Part shown: positions 1-9,559 of the stretch, in pieces | How positions within the stretch are numbered: position 1 is the stretch's first letter | Layout of the letters: every line of letters begins with the position of its first letter | Assembly: GCA_018398765.1 (NCBI GenBank) | Contig: JAHBMJ010005393.1 | Coordinates: 45,945-70,829 of the forward strand | DNA from: Chromera velia | Lineage: Eukaryota > Sar > Chromeraceae | Direction of reading: 5' to 3' | Length of the DNA stretch: 24,885 nt | The notes under the pieces: generated by a model | What the model was told of the DNA's origin: nothing | Database searches by the model: none | The model's input: the letters and a program-made list of their open reading frames with translations, nothing else | Program-made: the position numbers and the translations under genes

Positions 1-1403
1 CGGTTGGGGTCTGCAAGAAAGACAGAATGGCAGAAGGTAAGCACAACTTCACAGATAGCTTGCACGAAAAAAGGGATGCACCCACAGGATGTGAAGTCTG
101 TCTACCTCTTTCCCGCCAGCCATCTCTAATCGGGCGGAAAATTAAGGGCATGCACACACGGGAGCAAACACCCTCTGCATGCAATGGGGGGGGGACAGTG
201 GGGATGAGACAGCGGAAGTCAAGCTACATGAAGACTGCTGATGAAGTCAGTCAGTGAGTGCAGTTGGAGAGACTCAGAGGCGGATAGGACTTGAGTGAAA
301 GTGGCCTGGAAGAAAAACAAAAAGCACAGAGACATCCATACAGAAAAGACAAGAATGAAGGAAGGACATGGAAACGCATGAATCATGAAGAGATGGACTC
401 CCATGTGAGGGAAAAGAAACCTCTGCGGCCTCCATTGTCTTGGAAACAGAACCAGAGAGGAGCGCGTTGTTGGGTATCCTCACGTACCGCTGACTTGAAA
501 CTAACACAGAGGATCGAAGAGTGTGATCGAAGCTTACACATGCATATTAATATCTTCTTGTCTCAATGACAGCTACTAGGCTGTACACAAGAAGAGCAGA
601 TGGACAAACGGCTGATCAGCGGGCAGTTCTGTATGACTCATTTTTGTAGGCGATGTCCACTGCACACTTGCGCAGAGCGTCGCTCGGAGGTGCTTTATGG
701 CATGGGGGCATTTCAAGAGCCAAACACTTGCATCCACCCATTCTGGCATTCACGTCTCCTTTTCGGCGTCTCTCGGCGTCTCGCGAGATCTCGCGCGGGC
801 GGCGCGGCCCGGTACGAAGGCCCGAATTTGGCCCCGGAAAGCGGATTTTTCAATTCTGAAACGGATCAGCCGATCGTCAACAACCAGCTGAACAGTCTTG
901 CAAGCTAGCTGCCCATGCACACCACTGATTGATCTTGCCAAGGGTATGCAGCGCCTCCGAGTCGTTTGATCTCCTACTGCCACACATCTGGAAACATCCA
1001 GCTAGGCTATTAAACGCACAGGCGGTTCTGAGGTGATTTCTGTTGCCGGACGTGCACGCGTGTCCAAATTCCAATCCCAATTCAACCACCACCGCAAGGA
1101 TGAACCCCGCGAACCAGATCCTCAGCGAGCAGGTCACAACAGCTAGAGGCCCCCACATTTGCAGAGAGGGGGCTGCCTCCGACCACTGACTCCACCGCCA
1201 CCAATGCTGGTCCGTCTCGATCCGTGTCTCCGTCTCCATGTCCCAAGCCTCCGTCTCCGTCTCTGTCTTTGTGTCCCAAGTGCCGTCCCCCTGTTCGAAG
1301 GCCTTATGTCCTTACCCCAGCAGCCCAACTTGCGTGTCCACCGAATCGTAATGCGATCGGACCCTACCAAGTGAACACAGTCCAGCTCAAGCAAGGCTGC
1401 AGT
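1..1403. other. Region without a convincing gene
   Basis: No frame here shows a recognisable domain, and the open frames are short and overlap on both strands. The stretch holds a purine-rich first 500 bases, a GC- and CpG-rich patch at about 750-850, and a run of CCGTCT-like hexamers at about 1208-1265. The last part probably contains the promoter and 5' leader of the gene proposed to start at 1404. An unrecognised non-coding RNA or short upstream exon cannot be excluded. Confidence 0.5.
779..795. promoter_or_regulatory. Overlapping CG-rich palindromes (TCTCGCGAGA and CGCGAGATCTCGCG)
   Basis: Two perfect palindromes overlap: TCTCGCGAGA at 779-788 and CGCGAGATCTCGCG at 782-795, inside a locally GC-rich patch (about 751-850) within otherwise mixed-composition DNA. 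TCTCGCGAGA is a known promoter element in animals, but that says nothing certain about this organism. The location, 600 bp upstream of the proposed start at 1404, fits a promoter or protein-binding site. This is inference from symmetry and composition only. Confidence 0.25.
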
Positions 1404-3064
1404 ATGCCGATGGCCGAAAGAGATGGAAATGTGTTCATCGAAAGCGTCTCCCTCCCTGCCTGTGGTAATCTCTCTGTTTCTCGTGCCCTGTGATGCTCTG
1501 CGCTGTGCTCTTGCTTGAGTATGTTCCGACTGGTCTCTCAGAGTAGCTCTTGTCTCGCCGTGTCCTCTGATCTTGCTCCGTCTGTCTGTCTCTGGATGGT
1601 CTTCCGATCCTCTCCTCTTAATTCAATGCATGCCCGACGAGGCAGACCAGCGGGCGGGATGTGGCCCCTCAGTGAGAACATCGAACGTCTTTCTTCCTGG
1701 CTCTAGACACCGTCCTTCATTCGTTGGAGGCCCAGAGATAAAGAAGAGTAGAGTCGAGAAAAGAAGGGGGGAAAGAGAAAGACCTCTTGAAAGGAGAAGG
1801 GAAGAAATGAAAAAGGGAAGGTATAACGGTCATCATTCCTTTCCGTGAAAATCTCTGACCCGACTTTGAAAAAGGCATACACTGTATAAATCCTTTCCTG
1901 TTTCATTCGAATACATGCGCACGACTAGTGTTGTGTGTTTTTCGTCTCTCGCAGGTGACGCAGTTGACTTGGAGAGAGGCGTCAACGTCGTCGACGCCCC
2001 CGCAGTGCCTGAGGCCGAGACGCTTGGGAGCCCTTCCCCTGTGAAGGGGGAGCAGCAGACCACCCCCCAGACTGAGGAGGCCACCCACGCCAGCCCCGCC
2101 AAGACTGAGGCGGTCGTGCGAAGGAAGACGAACATCGACAGACTGAGTGACATGTGGGGCCTGTACGTGGTCCTCACTTGCTGCTTCTTCCCCGGGCTTT
2201 TTTGCCGTGAGTTTCCTTCCAATGATCAGACTGGGACAGCTGGCAGGAGGAGCCCTTTGCTGTTTCTTCTTCTACCCTTTTTTCATCCTTTTCCGTGGCC
2301 TCCGCCTTCCGCTGCTTCTCCCCTTTTATCGCACCCTCCGGCCCTTCGGATGCCGTTCACAATCCTGGACCTCGACCGGCTTGTTTTGTTTGTCTGCAGT
2401 CGGCGTCTACAGGCTGAGGAAGGACAACCAAAAGGCCAAGAAAGTAAGCCTTCATTTTCATATCAATGAATGCATGTGTGTGAAATGAATGCATGCCGAG
2501 GAAGGACAACCAAAAGGCCAAGAAAGTAAGCCGGGAGGTCGATCATTCATCCATTCATGCATTCATCCTTTCGTTCATACATTCATGAACACATTCCTTT
2601 CTTTCCTATTTGGTTCATCCACTCATTCGGTTCTCTACTCAGACCCAGACTGGCAGACTGAGCCGCAGCTTTCCTTTTTCCTTAGTTTTCTTACCTCGTC
2701 TTTTTCTCATGGTCTCTCGCTCTCCTTTATACTTCCTCTCCTTTCCTCCTCTCTTGCCTCCTGTAATAAGCCTGTCCTTGCTTTTCCTCTCCTTCCTGCC
2801 CTCAAGAGGCATTCAGAAGGCGATACGCGAAGCTGAACCTCTTTTGGATCGCTTGTCCCTCTCCCGTCTTCTTCTCTTCACCGATAGAGGCGTCACCTCC
2901 CTTTCCCTCCCGTCCCCTGATCATCAACCCCCCCTCTCCGCTCGCGTCTCTCTCTCTCTGTTTGTGCGTATTTTTATGTGCAGGTCGGTAAATATGCGAT
3001 GATCACCCTCTTCGTGTGTTTGGTCGCCTTCTCTCTCGCCCTCGCGTTTCGTCCCGGAGCCTAA
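1404..3064 (+). CDS. Small two-pass membrane protein, four exons (proposed)
   Basis: Proposed exons are 1404-1464, 1955-2206, 2400-2443 and 2984-3064 (stop TAA at 3062-3064), giving 145 residues. All junction phases agree: exon 1 ends after one base of a Gly codon, exon 2 after one base of a Leu codon, exon 3 in phase 0. Acceptors are CTCGCAG, GTCTGCAG and ATGTGCAG; donors are GTAATC, GTGAGT and GTAAGC. Residues 1-80 are acidic and Pro/Thr-rich and probably disordered. Two hydrophobic segments follow, about 87-108 (with the motif CCFFPGLFC) and 123-141, joined by a short basic loop (RLRKDNQKAKK), with a five-residue tail. The arrangement loosely recalls CD225/dispanin membrane proteins, but the loop is shorter and I do not claim membership. 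Exons 2-4 are well supported by splice signals. Exon 1 and the ATG at 1404 are weaker because its donor, GTAATC, is not strong. Confidence 0.5.
2416..2532 (+). repeat. Direct duplication of an exon 3 segment plus its splice donor
   Basis: A 35-bp segment at 2416-2450, covering the last 28 bases of the small exon and its donor GTAAGCC, is repeated exactly at 2498-2532, 82 bp downstream. The second copy lies in the following intron and lacks the original acceptor, so it may be a decoy donor or a partial alternative exon. Perfect identity indicates a recent duplication or an assembly error. Confidence 0.85.
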
Positions 3065-3441
3065 AAATTCCTCACGTTTAATTTTCAAATTTGCGCTAGC
3101 TGCCTTTCCTTCTATGAAGCTCCATTCCCTTCGACCTTCTGTTCTCCTCACTGTGATAGTGAACATTCCACTTCTTTTTCTGGTCCTGCGTCGTCTAGTT
3201 GGAGTGTGCGGATATTTTGCTCCTCCCTATTCCACACGTTGACTGGGTGAGTGCCAACTTGCATTCCGATCAGCATTTTACTGCACATGTAAGCTGTCGA
3301 AGAGATAACGGCTATTCGACTGGTACGGTGTGCTGTGCAAGGCCTGTCTCGGAGCTGGTAAAGGAACGTTCACTCGTTCCTGCTCTGGATGGCAAATCGA
3401 CATACAATGAGGAGTGAGTGTGGCTGCAAGGGAGAGACGAA

Positions 3442-3462
3442 AAGAGAGAGAGAGAGAGAGAA

Positions 3463-3526
<64 letters not shown>

Positions 3527-3529
3527 GAG
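3442..3529. repeat. (GA)n microsatellite with an uninterrupted G30 run
   Basis: An imperfect (GA)n tract runs from about 3442 and passes into 30 consecutive G residues at 3496-3525, then returns briefly to GA. The strand is almost pure purine, a composition that can form triplex or G-quadruplex DNA. The short polar and Gly-rich or Pro-rich frames through it are artefacts of the repeat. Confidence 0.95.
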
Positions 3530-4033
3530 CGATCGAGATTCGCAGGAATCACCCACCGCTCCCTCTGTTGTGTAAGAACTCAGAGAGGAGACGGTTTCGA
3601 TGAGAGATCGCGTGAGGGAGTGGCAGGTAGTTTATTCATGCGTGTTGCATTATTAAGTGCTCCACCTTTGAATTTCGGGTGCACAACGTAGTCGTGAGAA
3701 AGGAACTTTGAAAGGGGCTTTTGGGTGGCATTGAAATTTTCGATCGTTTTGCATAAAGTGGTCATCACAAAAGAAAGGAGTACCACCTGGACGTTATTTC
3801 GGTATGAATGGACGAGCCGTGGATGCGTGAGGGCGGACGTGAGAGTAAGGTGGCGTGGCAGAAAAAGTGTTGAAGAAGAGAGAAGGTCTGTGAGAGCTAA
3901 GTTTCTTCACACTTTTAATGCAGGCGACAAGTAATTCTCTCTTTGTGCAGTGCAAGTCGTGGAAACGAACTAAGGCCTCTAGACTGAGGCTCCACTGCTT
4001 GCCATGCTAGTTGCCATGCATGCATGATGTATT

Positions 4034-4091
4034 AAAGAGCAACGGCTTTCGCGGCATGCATGTAAGAGTGATGGCTGACGCGGCATGTATG
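4034..4091. repeat. 29-bp imperfect tandem duplication containing CGCGGCATG
   Basis: Bases 4034-4062 and 4063-4091 are adjacent copies of a 29-bp unit, identical at 22 of 29 positions by eye, each containing GCGGCATG. The divergence suggests an old duplication. No function is evident. Confidence 0.6.
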
Positions 4092-4523
4092 ATGCTTTTA
4101 ATACGCCGCTACCTTGCTGAAACGTGTTTTGTGAAAAGGCACATTCTAGAGCACTTTTGACAATTAAACACGAAAAGCCTTTTAAAGCACGTTTTTTGCA
4201 TTACATCATCACGAAGCATAGTGAGAATAGTAAAACCAGCAGTAGAAACTTCACTGGATAGTCAATTGCATAATTTACCGATCAGCCATCGTCAGCCTAA
4301 GCAAGCTGTAAGCCATTGAAGCCAAAGAACTAGCCTAAAAATTGAAAGTTGATACTTTTGAGTTATTATTCAATCTAGCATTCAATTATGTACACCATCA
4401 TCATAATTAGGCGTGATCCACTTAGGCTTATAAAACCGGTAGCCTTCGAATATATCATTGTATTTATTTCCATCTAATAATGATTCTAGTATACTAGTGA
4501 TATGATTCTATAATCTTGTTGGC

Positions 4524-4547
4524 AGAATGATGATGATGATGATGATT
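4524..4547 (-). repeat. (ATC)n trinucleotide run, probable LINE 3' tail
   Basis: GAT repeats (about six units) on the plus strand read as ATC repeats at the 3' end of the minus-strand element. Many LINE families end in a short tandem repeat rather than poly(A). The position, about 130 bp past the RT stop, and the change to AT-rich flanking sequence support this being the tail. It could also be an independent microsatellite. Confidence 0.5.
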
Positions 4548-4675
4548 AAGGGTTAAATCCTAGATTTAGTGACGCCAAATCCCAAGCCACTAGCAAGGCT
4601 TTGAGGACAACCTAGAGCACACATTCATGGGGGGGGGGGATGAGGAAGCCTGCATGCCAAATGGATCGATGCGCC

Positions 4676-6646
4676 TCAACTTGCCTTATCAACAGAATGG
4701 ACCTTCTTGAGACAGTTGGCTATAGCTTTGGAACCGCTTCTAGGCAGAATTATGCACAACAGCAACACCATATCCTTCATTTTTTTCTCATTATCAGAAG
4801 TGCCCCTCCCGGTTGCACCTGCAACACGTTGTGTGATCTGTATTCTTATGTCAATGGGTGCTTTCTGCTTCACAATTTCGTACAGTTCTTTCAGCCTGTT
4901 CCGTTCCCTTTCTGTGTCCTTACATTCCGTCAGAACATGAATCTCATCTTTGATCACACGCGAGGGGGACAAACATTTATTGCACAGCCGTTCCGGTTGG
5001 GTTCTATCTATATCCCCCCCTGTAAGAGCCCTGAAAAGCGTACGGAAGCCTGCGGAGGACTGCAACAGACCCTTTGGCAGAGGTTCAACACTGCACTCTA
5101 TCATTTCACTTCTCGGACGCCATTTCCTTTCACTCAGAAGGTGCATGGCCAAACGCTGTCTGGACGGATTCTCTAATTGGAAAGGGGAGAGATTCGTAAA
5201 GTGAGGAAAAATTCCGTCTCTGTCTCTAACGTTTCTAGTTTCTTCTTTCAACCAGTCGGACAGCCAGGCACCCTCTACAATCTTTTTTGCCGCCCTTTTC
5301 CTTCTGCCCTTACCCTTCCCTTTAAACTTGTCCCCCACCGTGCTTAGCAATGGAGGCCACAAAAGGGAGCAATCTAATGGAACGGCCAGCCATTTTACTG
5401 TCTTAATGAAGGGTTCACATGAGCCAGCCAAGCACTCATTCCACACTGCCCGGGGTAGAGCACGGTCGATCGATTTGATGCATTGGATGAAGCCCCCACT
5501 TAACTTACCAAGTAGAGAACTGAATAGCTCGAGAGAGAGAGAGAGAAGGGAAGGCGAAACAAAGGAGTGATGGGAGAGACCAAAACAATATCGAATAAAA
5601 CGTAACTGTAATCCATCGAGGCAGACAACATCTGTCTTTCTCAGCGGGATCGTTTCCAGTCCATACAGCACGACTGGCAGCCAAAGAGCCTTGAATAAAG
5701 TAATTTTAGAAAAGGGAGAAACAAAGCCCAGAGAAGAGAGAATACCAAACACCGCCCCCAAAGCCTTCTCTGCCGCCTCAATGCGGGCTTCGACTGTCTT
5801 GCTAAGGTCCCCGCCCTCAAAAACCCAGTTGCCCAAATACTTATATTTACTCACCGCTTTCACTGGTCTGCCTTCATAAAGAAAAGGGGTCCGGGGCACT
5901 AGGTCGGGGTAGGGGGAGGAGAGACGCATAACTTTTGTCTTCTTTAAATTCACCTTCAGGCCGTGCTCTTTACAATAGTCCTCGAGGCGAGACAGGCATT
6001 TCTGTAAGTCAGAAGCACTGTGAGCAAACAGAACAAGGTCGTCAGCGTATCCGATGCTTTCGATTAAAACATCAGACAGTCTGACAGGAGTCTCTCTATC
6101 AGTACCCCCAGCCAAGCTTTGATTCCTGTTTTTATTATCGGAGCTGACAGACTTATGCAGATTGTTGATGAAAAGAAGAAAGAGGAGAAGAGAGAGAGGA
6201 TCGCCTTGTTTTACTCCTCCGCCTTCTGGAAAGCATTCTGTTGCCCCATCCACCCGAGCCTTCACCTGACTATACATCAAATGAATCATCCAAACATTGG
6301 CTCGGCTTACTCCTTCCTCCCTGAGCTTCTCTAACATTTTGACCCAAAGAACTGTATCAAACGCCTTGCTAAAATCAACAAACGCGGCAATCAGAGGGCT
6401 CTTCTTCTTTTTGAAGCTAAGAATTAACGAAGACAGAGCAGCGAAGGCCTCCCTTATCCCTACCCCCTGTCTGAAACCGAGCTGCCTTTCATCAATTTTC
6501 ACCTCTTTCTTGATCTTTGAGTCCATCAATAAAGCAAAAATCTTACCCAGAAGCCCCACAATGTGGATCGGGCGCCATTCGTTACAGTCGAGACTCGGCA
6601 GGCTTTTGGGGACGGGAGCAATGCGCAATACATTCCAGCGTTCAGG
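4676..6646 (-). pseudogene. LINE reverse transcriptase core and C-terminal zinc-knuckle region
   Basis: About 656 uninterrupted codons follow the TAG at 6647. Numbering from the TTG at 6628, RT motifs are: FVDFSKAFD (83-91, catalytic Asp), GGGVKQGDPLS (136-146), and YADD (194-197; plus-strand 6038-6049), the second catalytic Asp pair. HGLKVNLKKTKVM and KYKYLGNWV match the RT thumb-adjacent motifs. Near the end, C-x2-C (4982-4984 and 4973-4975), then His (4937-4939) and Cys (4922-4924), form the CCHC knuckle common at LINE C-termini. The frame ends at 4676-4678. No RNase H is seen. The core is intact, but the upstream breaks mean this copy cannot express the full product. Confidence 0.85.
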
Positions 6647-6649
6647 CTA

Positions 6650-7045
6650 AAAAGAAAAAAGGTGAAACAAATTAAAAAAGACAAAGAGTAGCAAGCGGGA
6701 GAGAGGAGAAAAACCAAAACATAACGAGAGGTGACAGGGGCCAACCCCATCTAAACCCAGCGCCTTCTTTGGGTCAATTCCTTTCAGTGTTTCCTCGATC
6801 ATGTGTATAGAGAAGGCGGGCTGAGAAGGAGGGGGGAAGGCCAGACCAACAGATGCAGGCAGAAGACCAGGACCGTCGAAGACCCTTGCCCAGAACTGAG
6901 TGAAAGAAGATGCAGCGGGTTTATTATCCCCTCCCCTCTGTGTTTTGATTTTCCTGTTCCATTGCCAAACTTTCGAGAGGTCAACTGCTGTTTCTCTAGC
7001 TAGCCTCTCTGCTGTCTGTTGCTCGAGCTGCAAACAGTCGAGCTC
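6650..7045 (-). pseudogene. LINE reverse transcriptase, N-terminal part
   Basis: This frame reads TAERLARETAVDLSKVWQW, then KKALGLDGVGP, matching the 'KAxGxDGI' motif at the start of non-LTR RTs. It runs into LLLFVFFNLFHLFSF, then TAG at 6647-6649, and resumes in the same frame with PERWNVLRIAPVPK, a conserved RT motif. An acceptor-like TTTTTAG|CC coincides with the stop, but the frame is unbroken and the peptide fits RT on both sides, so a nonsense change (for example from AAG or CAG) is the simpler reading. Confidence 0.75.
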
Positions 7046-7767
7046 TTTCCCTTCTCAGTTTGACACATTCTTTTCGCAGAGGGTGAGAAGGGTTCGGAAC
7101 ATGTCTTGCCTTTTCCTCTGCCTCCTTCACCTTCAAATGAATCAGGCGGCATTGAGGGTCCCACCAAGCCTGACGGGTGTTCTGCTTTCTCCCAGACTGT
7201 CTTCTCTTCGTGGATGCCTTTCCTTCATCTACCACTGCACCCACTTTACTGTCTGCCAGCCTTTCTTCCCAGAAAAGACCCAACTGTTCCAATTGGTCAA
7301 GATAAGAAGCCTTGCTGAGAGAGTTGGGGGGGGGAGCATTCTGAGGGGGAGGTGGTTGTGGAGGAAGGGGTGGTAGGTCAGGGGGGGGTGGGATAAGGAG
7401 AACAACTTGACCTCTTTTACGCAGTTCGTTTACCCTTCTGTCGAACAGGCCGGGAAAAACCGTCTCAAAAAACGGTAGGACCGCTCTGGCGAGAGGAATC
7501 ATTTCATTATCAGTCACCGGGGAAGTTCTATTAACAGTGAGGAGAGGGGGGAGAAAAGAGAAATTCTTTTCGCCCGTGGGGGCATGCGGAGGATTAGAAG
7601 ACATAGGGGGAGGAGATGAATCAAGAAAAAAAGAAAGAGAAAGAACAACATATTGAGGGGCAAAGTCAGCTTCCAGGTTTGAAGTGGCAGAAGACCAGGC
7701 TGTCAAAAGAAAAGGATCTACAAAAAAGTGATCAATCGCTGTTGTTTCTTCTCCTGCTTTAAAAAAA
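6996..7767 (-). pseudogene. LINE endonuclease C-terminus and Pro-rich linker
   Basis: After the T7 frameshift this frame reads KAGEETTAIDHFFVDP, matching the 'S-x-IDYxLV' end of APE-like endonucleases. The usual final SDH motif is not seen: the aligned stretch reads FAPQYVVLSLS, suggesting that the catalytic His is replaced. A linker with a Pro-rich block (PPPPDLPPLPPQPPPP) and a basic region (RRQSGRKQNTRQAWWDPQC) follows. That basic, Trp-containing segment is typical of the stretch just before RT in LINEs. The frame stops at 6996-6998, while the next frame already carries the continuation, so a frameshift lies at roughly 7000-7060. Confidence 0.7.
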
Positions 7768-8508
7768 GGTGCACGGGCCCGGAAAGGAGATATCAACACC
7801 CAGCCTCTCACATTTCAAGGACAGGCTTTGGAGAGGAATTAAGTTAGAGCGTTCACAAAGACGGATCAGCCAATTCCCTTGCTCGTCAGGTTGACTGCCA
7901 TGGCTGCAGGCTGACAATCGAGAGGGCTTGCAAGCATTAACTTGGTTCTCTTCTCTGCTTTCATCAGTGGGACATAGCATTCTTTCCCAAGTTAGCCCTT
8001 CCGGCACCCGATTTCCCAGCTTGCCGTTCATGTCCCCAACCAGGATATGCAAATCCTCGAGAGGTACCTGATACAGTGCATCGATCACACCCTCTCTCTC
8101 TCTGTCTCTTTGCTCCCTGTCTCTCTGTCTCAGGTCAGACCCTCTAGGTAGAAAGTACACACCGAAGACATGGAAGACTCTCGTGGCTGACTCCCCCCCT
8201 TCTGAGGGAGAAGGCACATTCACTGACAGACGGACCAGATTTTGACCTACCAGCTCCCACCTTGGCTGCAGTTCATGAACTAAAGAATTCTTGACTAGGA
8301 TGCATACACCCTCTGTCTTTGCTTCCCCGATGGTTGCGGCTTTCCTTCTCGACCCTTCCACTTTGATTTTCCTTCTCAACCACTCAAAGTGATCGAAATT
8401 ATACCCTGTGTGAGTGGATGTTCTTACGGGCATGGAGGGGCACTTCGTTTCCGTCAACACCACAATGTCTGCCTGGCAAGCGGCCAGCCACCGCTTGAGA
8501 GCCTTGCT
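7762..8508 (-). pseudogene. LINE APE-like endonuclease, central part
   Basis: This continues in the same frame as the upstream segment after the TGA at 8509. Recognisable APE motifs are LTETK (the catalytic Glu position), GVYFLP, GDMN (phosphodiesterase motif with Asp/Asn) and GNWLIRLCERSNLIPL, a conserved helix of LINE endonucleases. A simple-sequence expansion in plus-strand CT/GTCTC inserts an Arg/Asp/Glu-rich run (RQRDREQRDRER) between the GVYF and GDMN motifs. The frame ends at TAA in the T7 run (A7 on the plus strand at 7761-7767). One surplus T accounts for the shift, because the next frame carries the domain's end directly. Confidence 0.8.
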
Positions 8509-9054
8509 TCATATGCGTGACCCCAGCTCCCCCACATTTACCGTTTTTATTGTGAGTTTCCTTCTTCCTGAAGCCATGAGACCAGACCTCACATCGTAAG
8601 AAGGAGAGAAAACATTGTGAGAGGATGAGGATGCAGAAGAAAAGAGAAGGGAGGGGGGGGACGGCTGAAAGACCCATTGAGGGATTGAAGAGGTTGCGGA
8701 AGGGCGCACCGGTGGGGCAGAAGCAGAAGCATATGCAGAAGCCGAAGCAGAAGAGGAAGAAGAAAAAGAAACAGAAGCAGAAGAAGAAGAAGAAGAAGAA
8801 GAAGAAGAAGAAGAAGAAGAAAAAGAAGAAGAAGAAGAAGAAGAGGAGGATGAGGAAGAAGGAGAAGAGGAGGAGGAGGAGGAGGACGACGACGACACTG
8901 CAACCGGAGGGGAGGGAAGGTCGGAAGGAGAACCTGCATGACGCTTTTGTTGGTCTGAAACTTCACACTTTCTAAGTCTGCATGCTTCCCTGCGACCGGC
9001 CCAGAATAAATCGTTCACTGCCTGGCTGGTGACTGCATGCCAGTCAGTGTCAGG
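8509..9054 (-). pseudogene. LINE N-terminal region and start of the endonuclease domain
   Basis: The frame is open from just below the TGA near 9055 and contains no obligatory ATG, which fits a 5'-truncated element. After about 55 residues it enters a polyserine tract made by a (GAA)n microsatellite on the plus strand, then a Ser/Pro/Ala-rich stretch, then KLTIKTVNVGELGSRI, which resembles the first strand of APE-like endonucleases (the usual W/VNV-x-G motif). A TGA at 8509-8511 interrupts the domain. The same frame then continues with SKALKRWL and VLTETK, the expected next endonuclease motifs, so the stop is a nonsense change rather than a natural end. Confidence 0.75.
8740..8892. repeat. 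(GAA)n purine microsatellite inside the LINE
   Basis: A nearly pure purine tract of GAA/AAG units, with interspersed CAG, AAA and GAGGAG units and a short GACGACGAC end, runs from about 8740 to 8892. On the minus strand it is read as polyserine in the element's N-terminal region. On the plus strand it gives a poly-Lys frame and in another minus frame poly-Leu; both are artefacts. Confidence 0.9.
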
Positions 9055-9063
9055 TGGATTTGA

Positions 9064-9559
9064 TCATTCAATCATGATTGTCATTGATCGATCTGATTAG
9101 ATCTCATATCAGTAGATTGACACAAATGTGATTGATTTATTAATTACAATTGATTGATTCGCTCGAATATTGAATCTGATTGATCGTTAAATTTTGTTTA
9201 TACTTTACTATACTATCATGTACTATTAATTTACATTTAATCACTCGTATTAATTTACAGACTGCTTTCGTAGCTAGCCACTGGCACTTTCGTGTTATTA
9301 GAACTTAAACCTAGCATATCGATCTCTAAAGATGTACACGCACATCCATGCAGATGCACACACAAAAGCACACAAACGCAAACAAAGATACACACACACA
9401 TCCACATCCATATACTTAGTTACACACACACAAAAGCACACAAACGCAGGCAAACATACACACACGCACCGCTTCGTATGCCTTTCGACTTGACTGAGGA
9501 GGTCTTTCTTCACCGTCAGCTTTAATACAGACAGCTCTGTTCCTAGCTGTGTCAGTCAG
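9064..9559. other. AT-rich spacer with TGATTGAT repeats and a (CA)n-rich tract
   Basis: The part at 9064-9290 is AT-rich with many TGATTGAT and GATC-type words and no coding signal. About 9340-9470 is rich in ACACAC with interrupting GCACAAACGCA units, including two related copies of 'AAAAGCACACAAACGCA' about 70 bp apart. The end near 9550 contains a short GTCAGTCAGTC. No gene is supported here. Confidence 0.6.

Larger units (their letters stand above)
3065..4523. other. Intergenic region, becoming AT-rich
   Basis: No gene is supported. The first part (3065-3420) follows the membrane-protein stop and may hold its 3' UTR. A GA/G microsatellite lies at about 3442-3529 and a 29-bp tandem repeat at 4034-4091. 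From about 4100 the composition becomes AT-rich up to the retroelement tail, with scattered palindromic tetramers such as CTAG and CATG. Open frames here are short and lack domain signals. Confidence 0.55.
4524..9063 (-). mobile_element. Degenerate, 5'-truncated non-LTR (LINE-type) retrotransposon
   Basis: Read on the minus strand, the element carries in order an N-terminal stretch, an APE-type endonuclease, a Pro-rich linker, a reverse transcriptase with YADD, and a C-terminal Cys/His knuckle. This is the standard LINE layout; there are no LTRs, protease, integrase or RNase H visible. The coding sequence is open upstream to a TGA just above 9055, where AT-rich DNA begins, so the 5' end appears truncated near 9063. 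The 3' end is taken as the trinucleotide tail at about 4524-4547 (ATC repeats on the minus strand), about 130 bp after the RT stop. Four lesions break the frame: TGA at 8509-8511, a frameshift at the T7 run 7761-7767, another near 7000-7060, and TAG at 6647-6649. Both ends are estimates and no target-site duplication was identified. The clade was not determined. Confidence 0.85.

Noticed and set aside
877..1239. 120-codon minus-strand frame
   Set aside because: It has no domain or splice support, its start is in the CCGTCT-type repeat, and it overlaps competing frames on both strands.
4640..5176. 178-codon plus-strand frame
   Set aside because: It is opposite the reverse transcriptase C-terminal coding sequence and shows no domain.
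6640..6750. Possible intron in the LINE at TTTTTAG|CC
   Set aside because: The acceptor-like site is the in-frame TAG itself; the frame is continuous and the peptide on both sides fits reverse transcriptase, so a nonsense change is simpler.
8625..8975. Plus-strand poly-Lys frame and minus-strand poly-Leu frame
   Set aside because: Both are frames of the (GAA)n microsatellite inside the LINE, whose own frame is the polyserine one.
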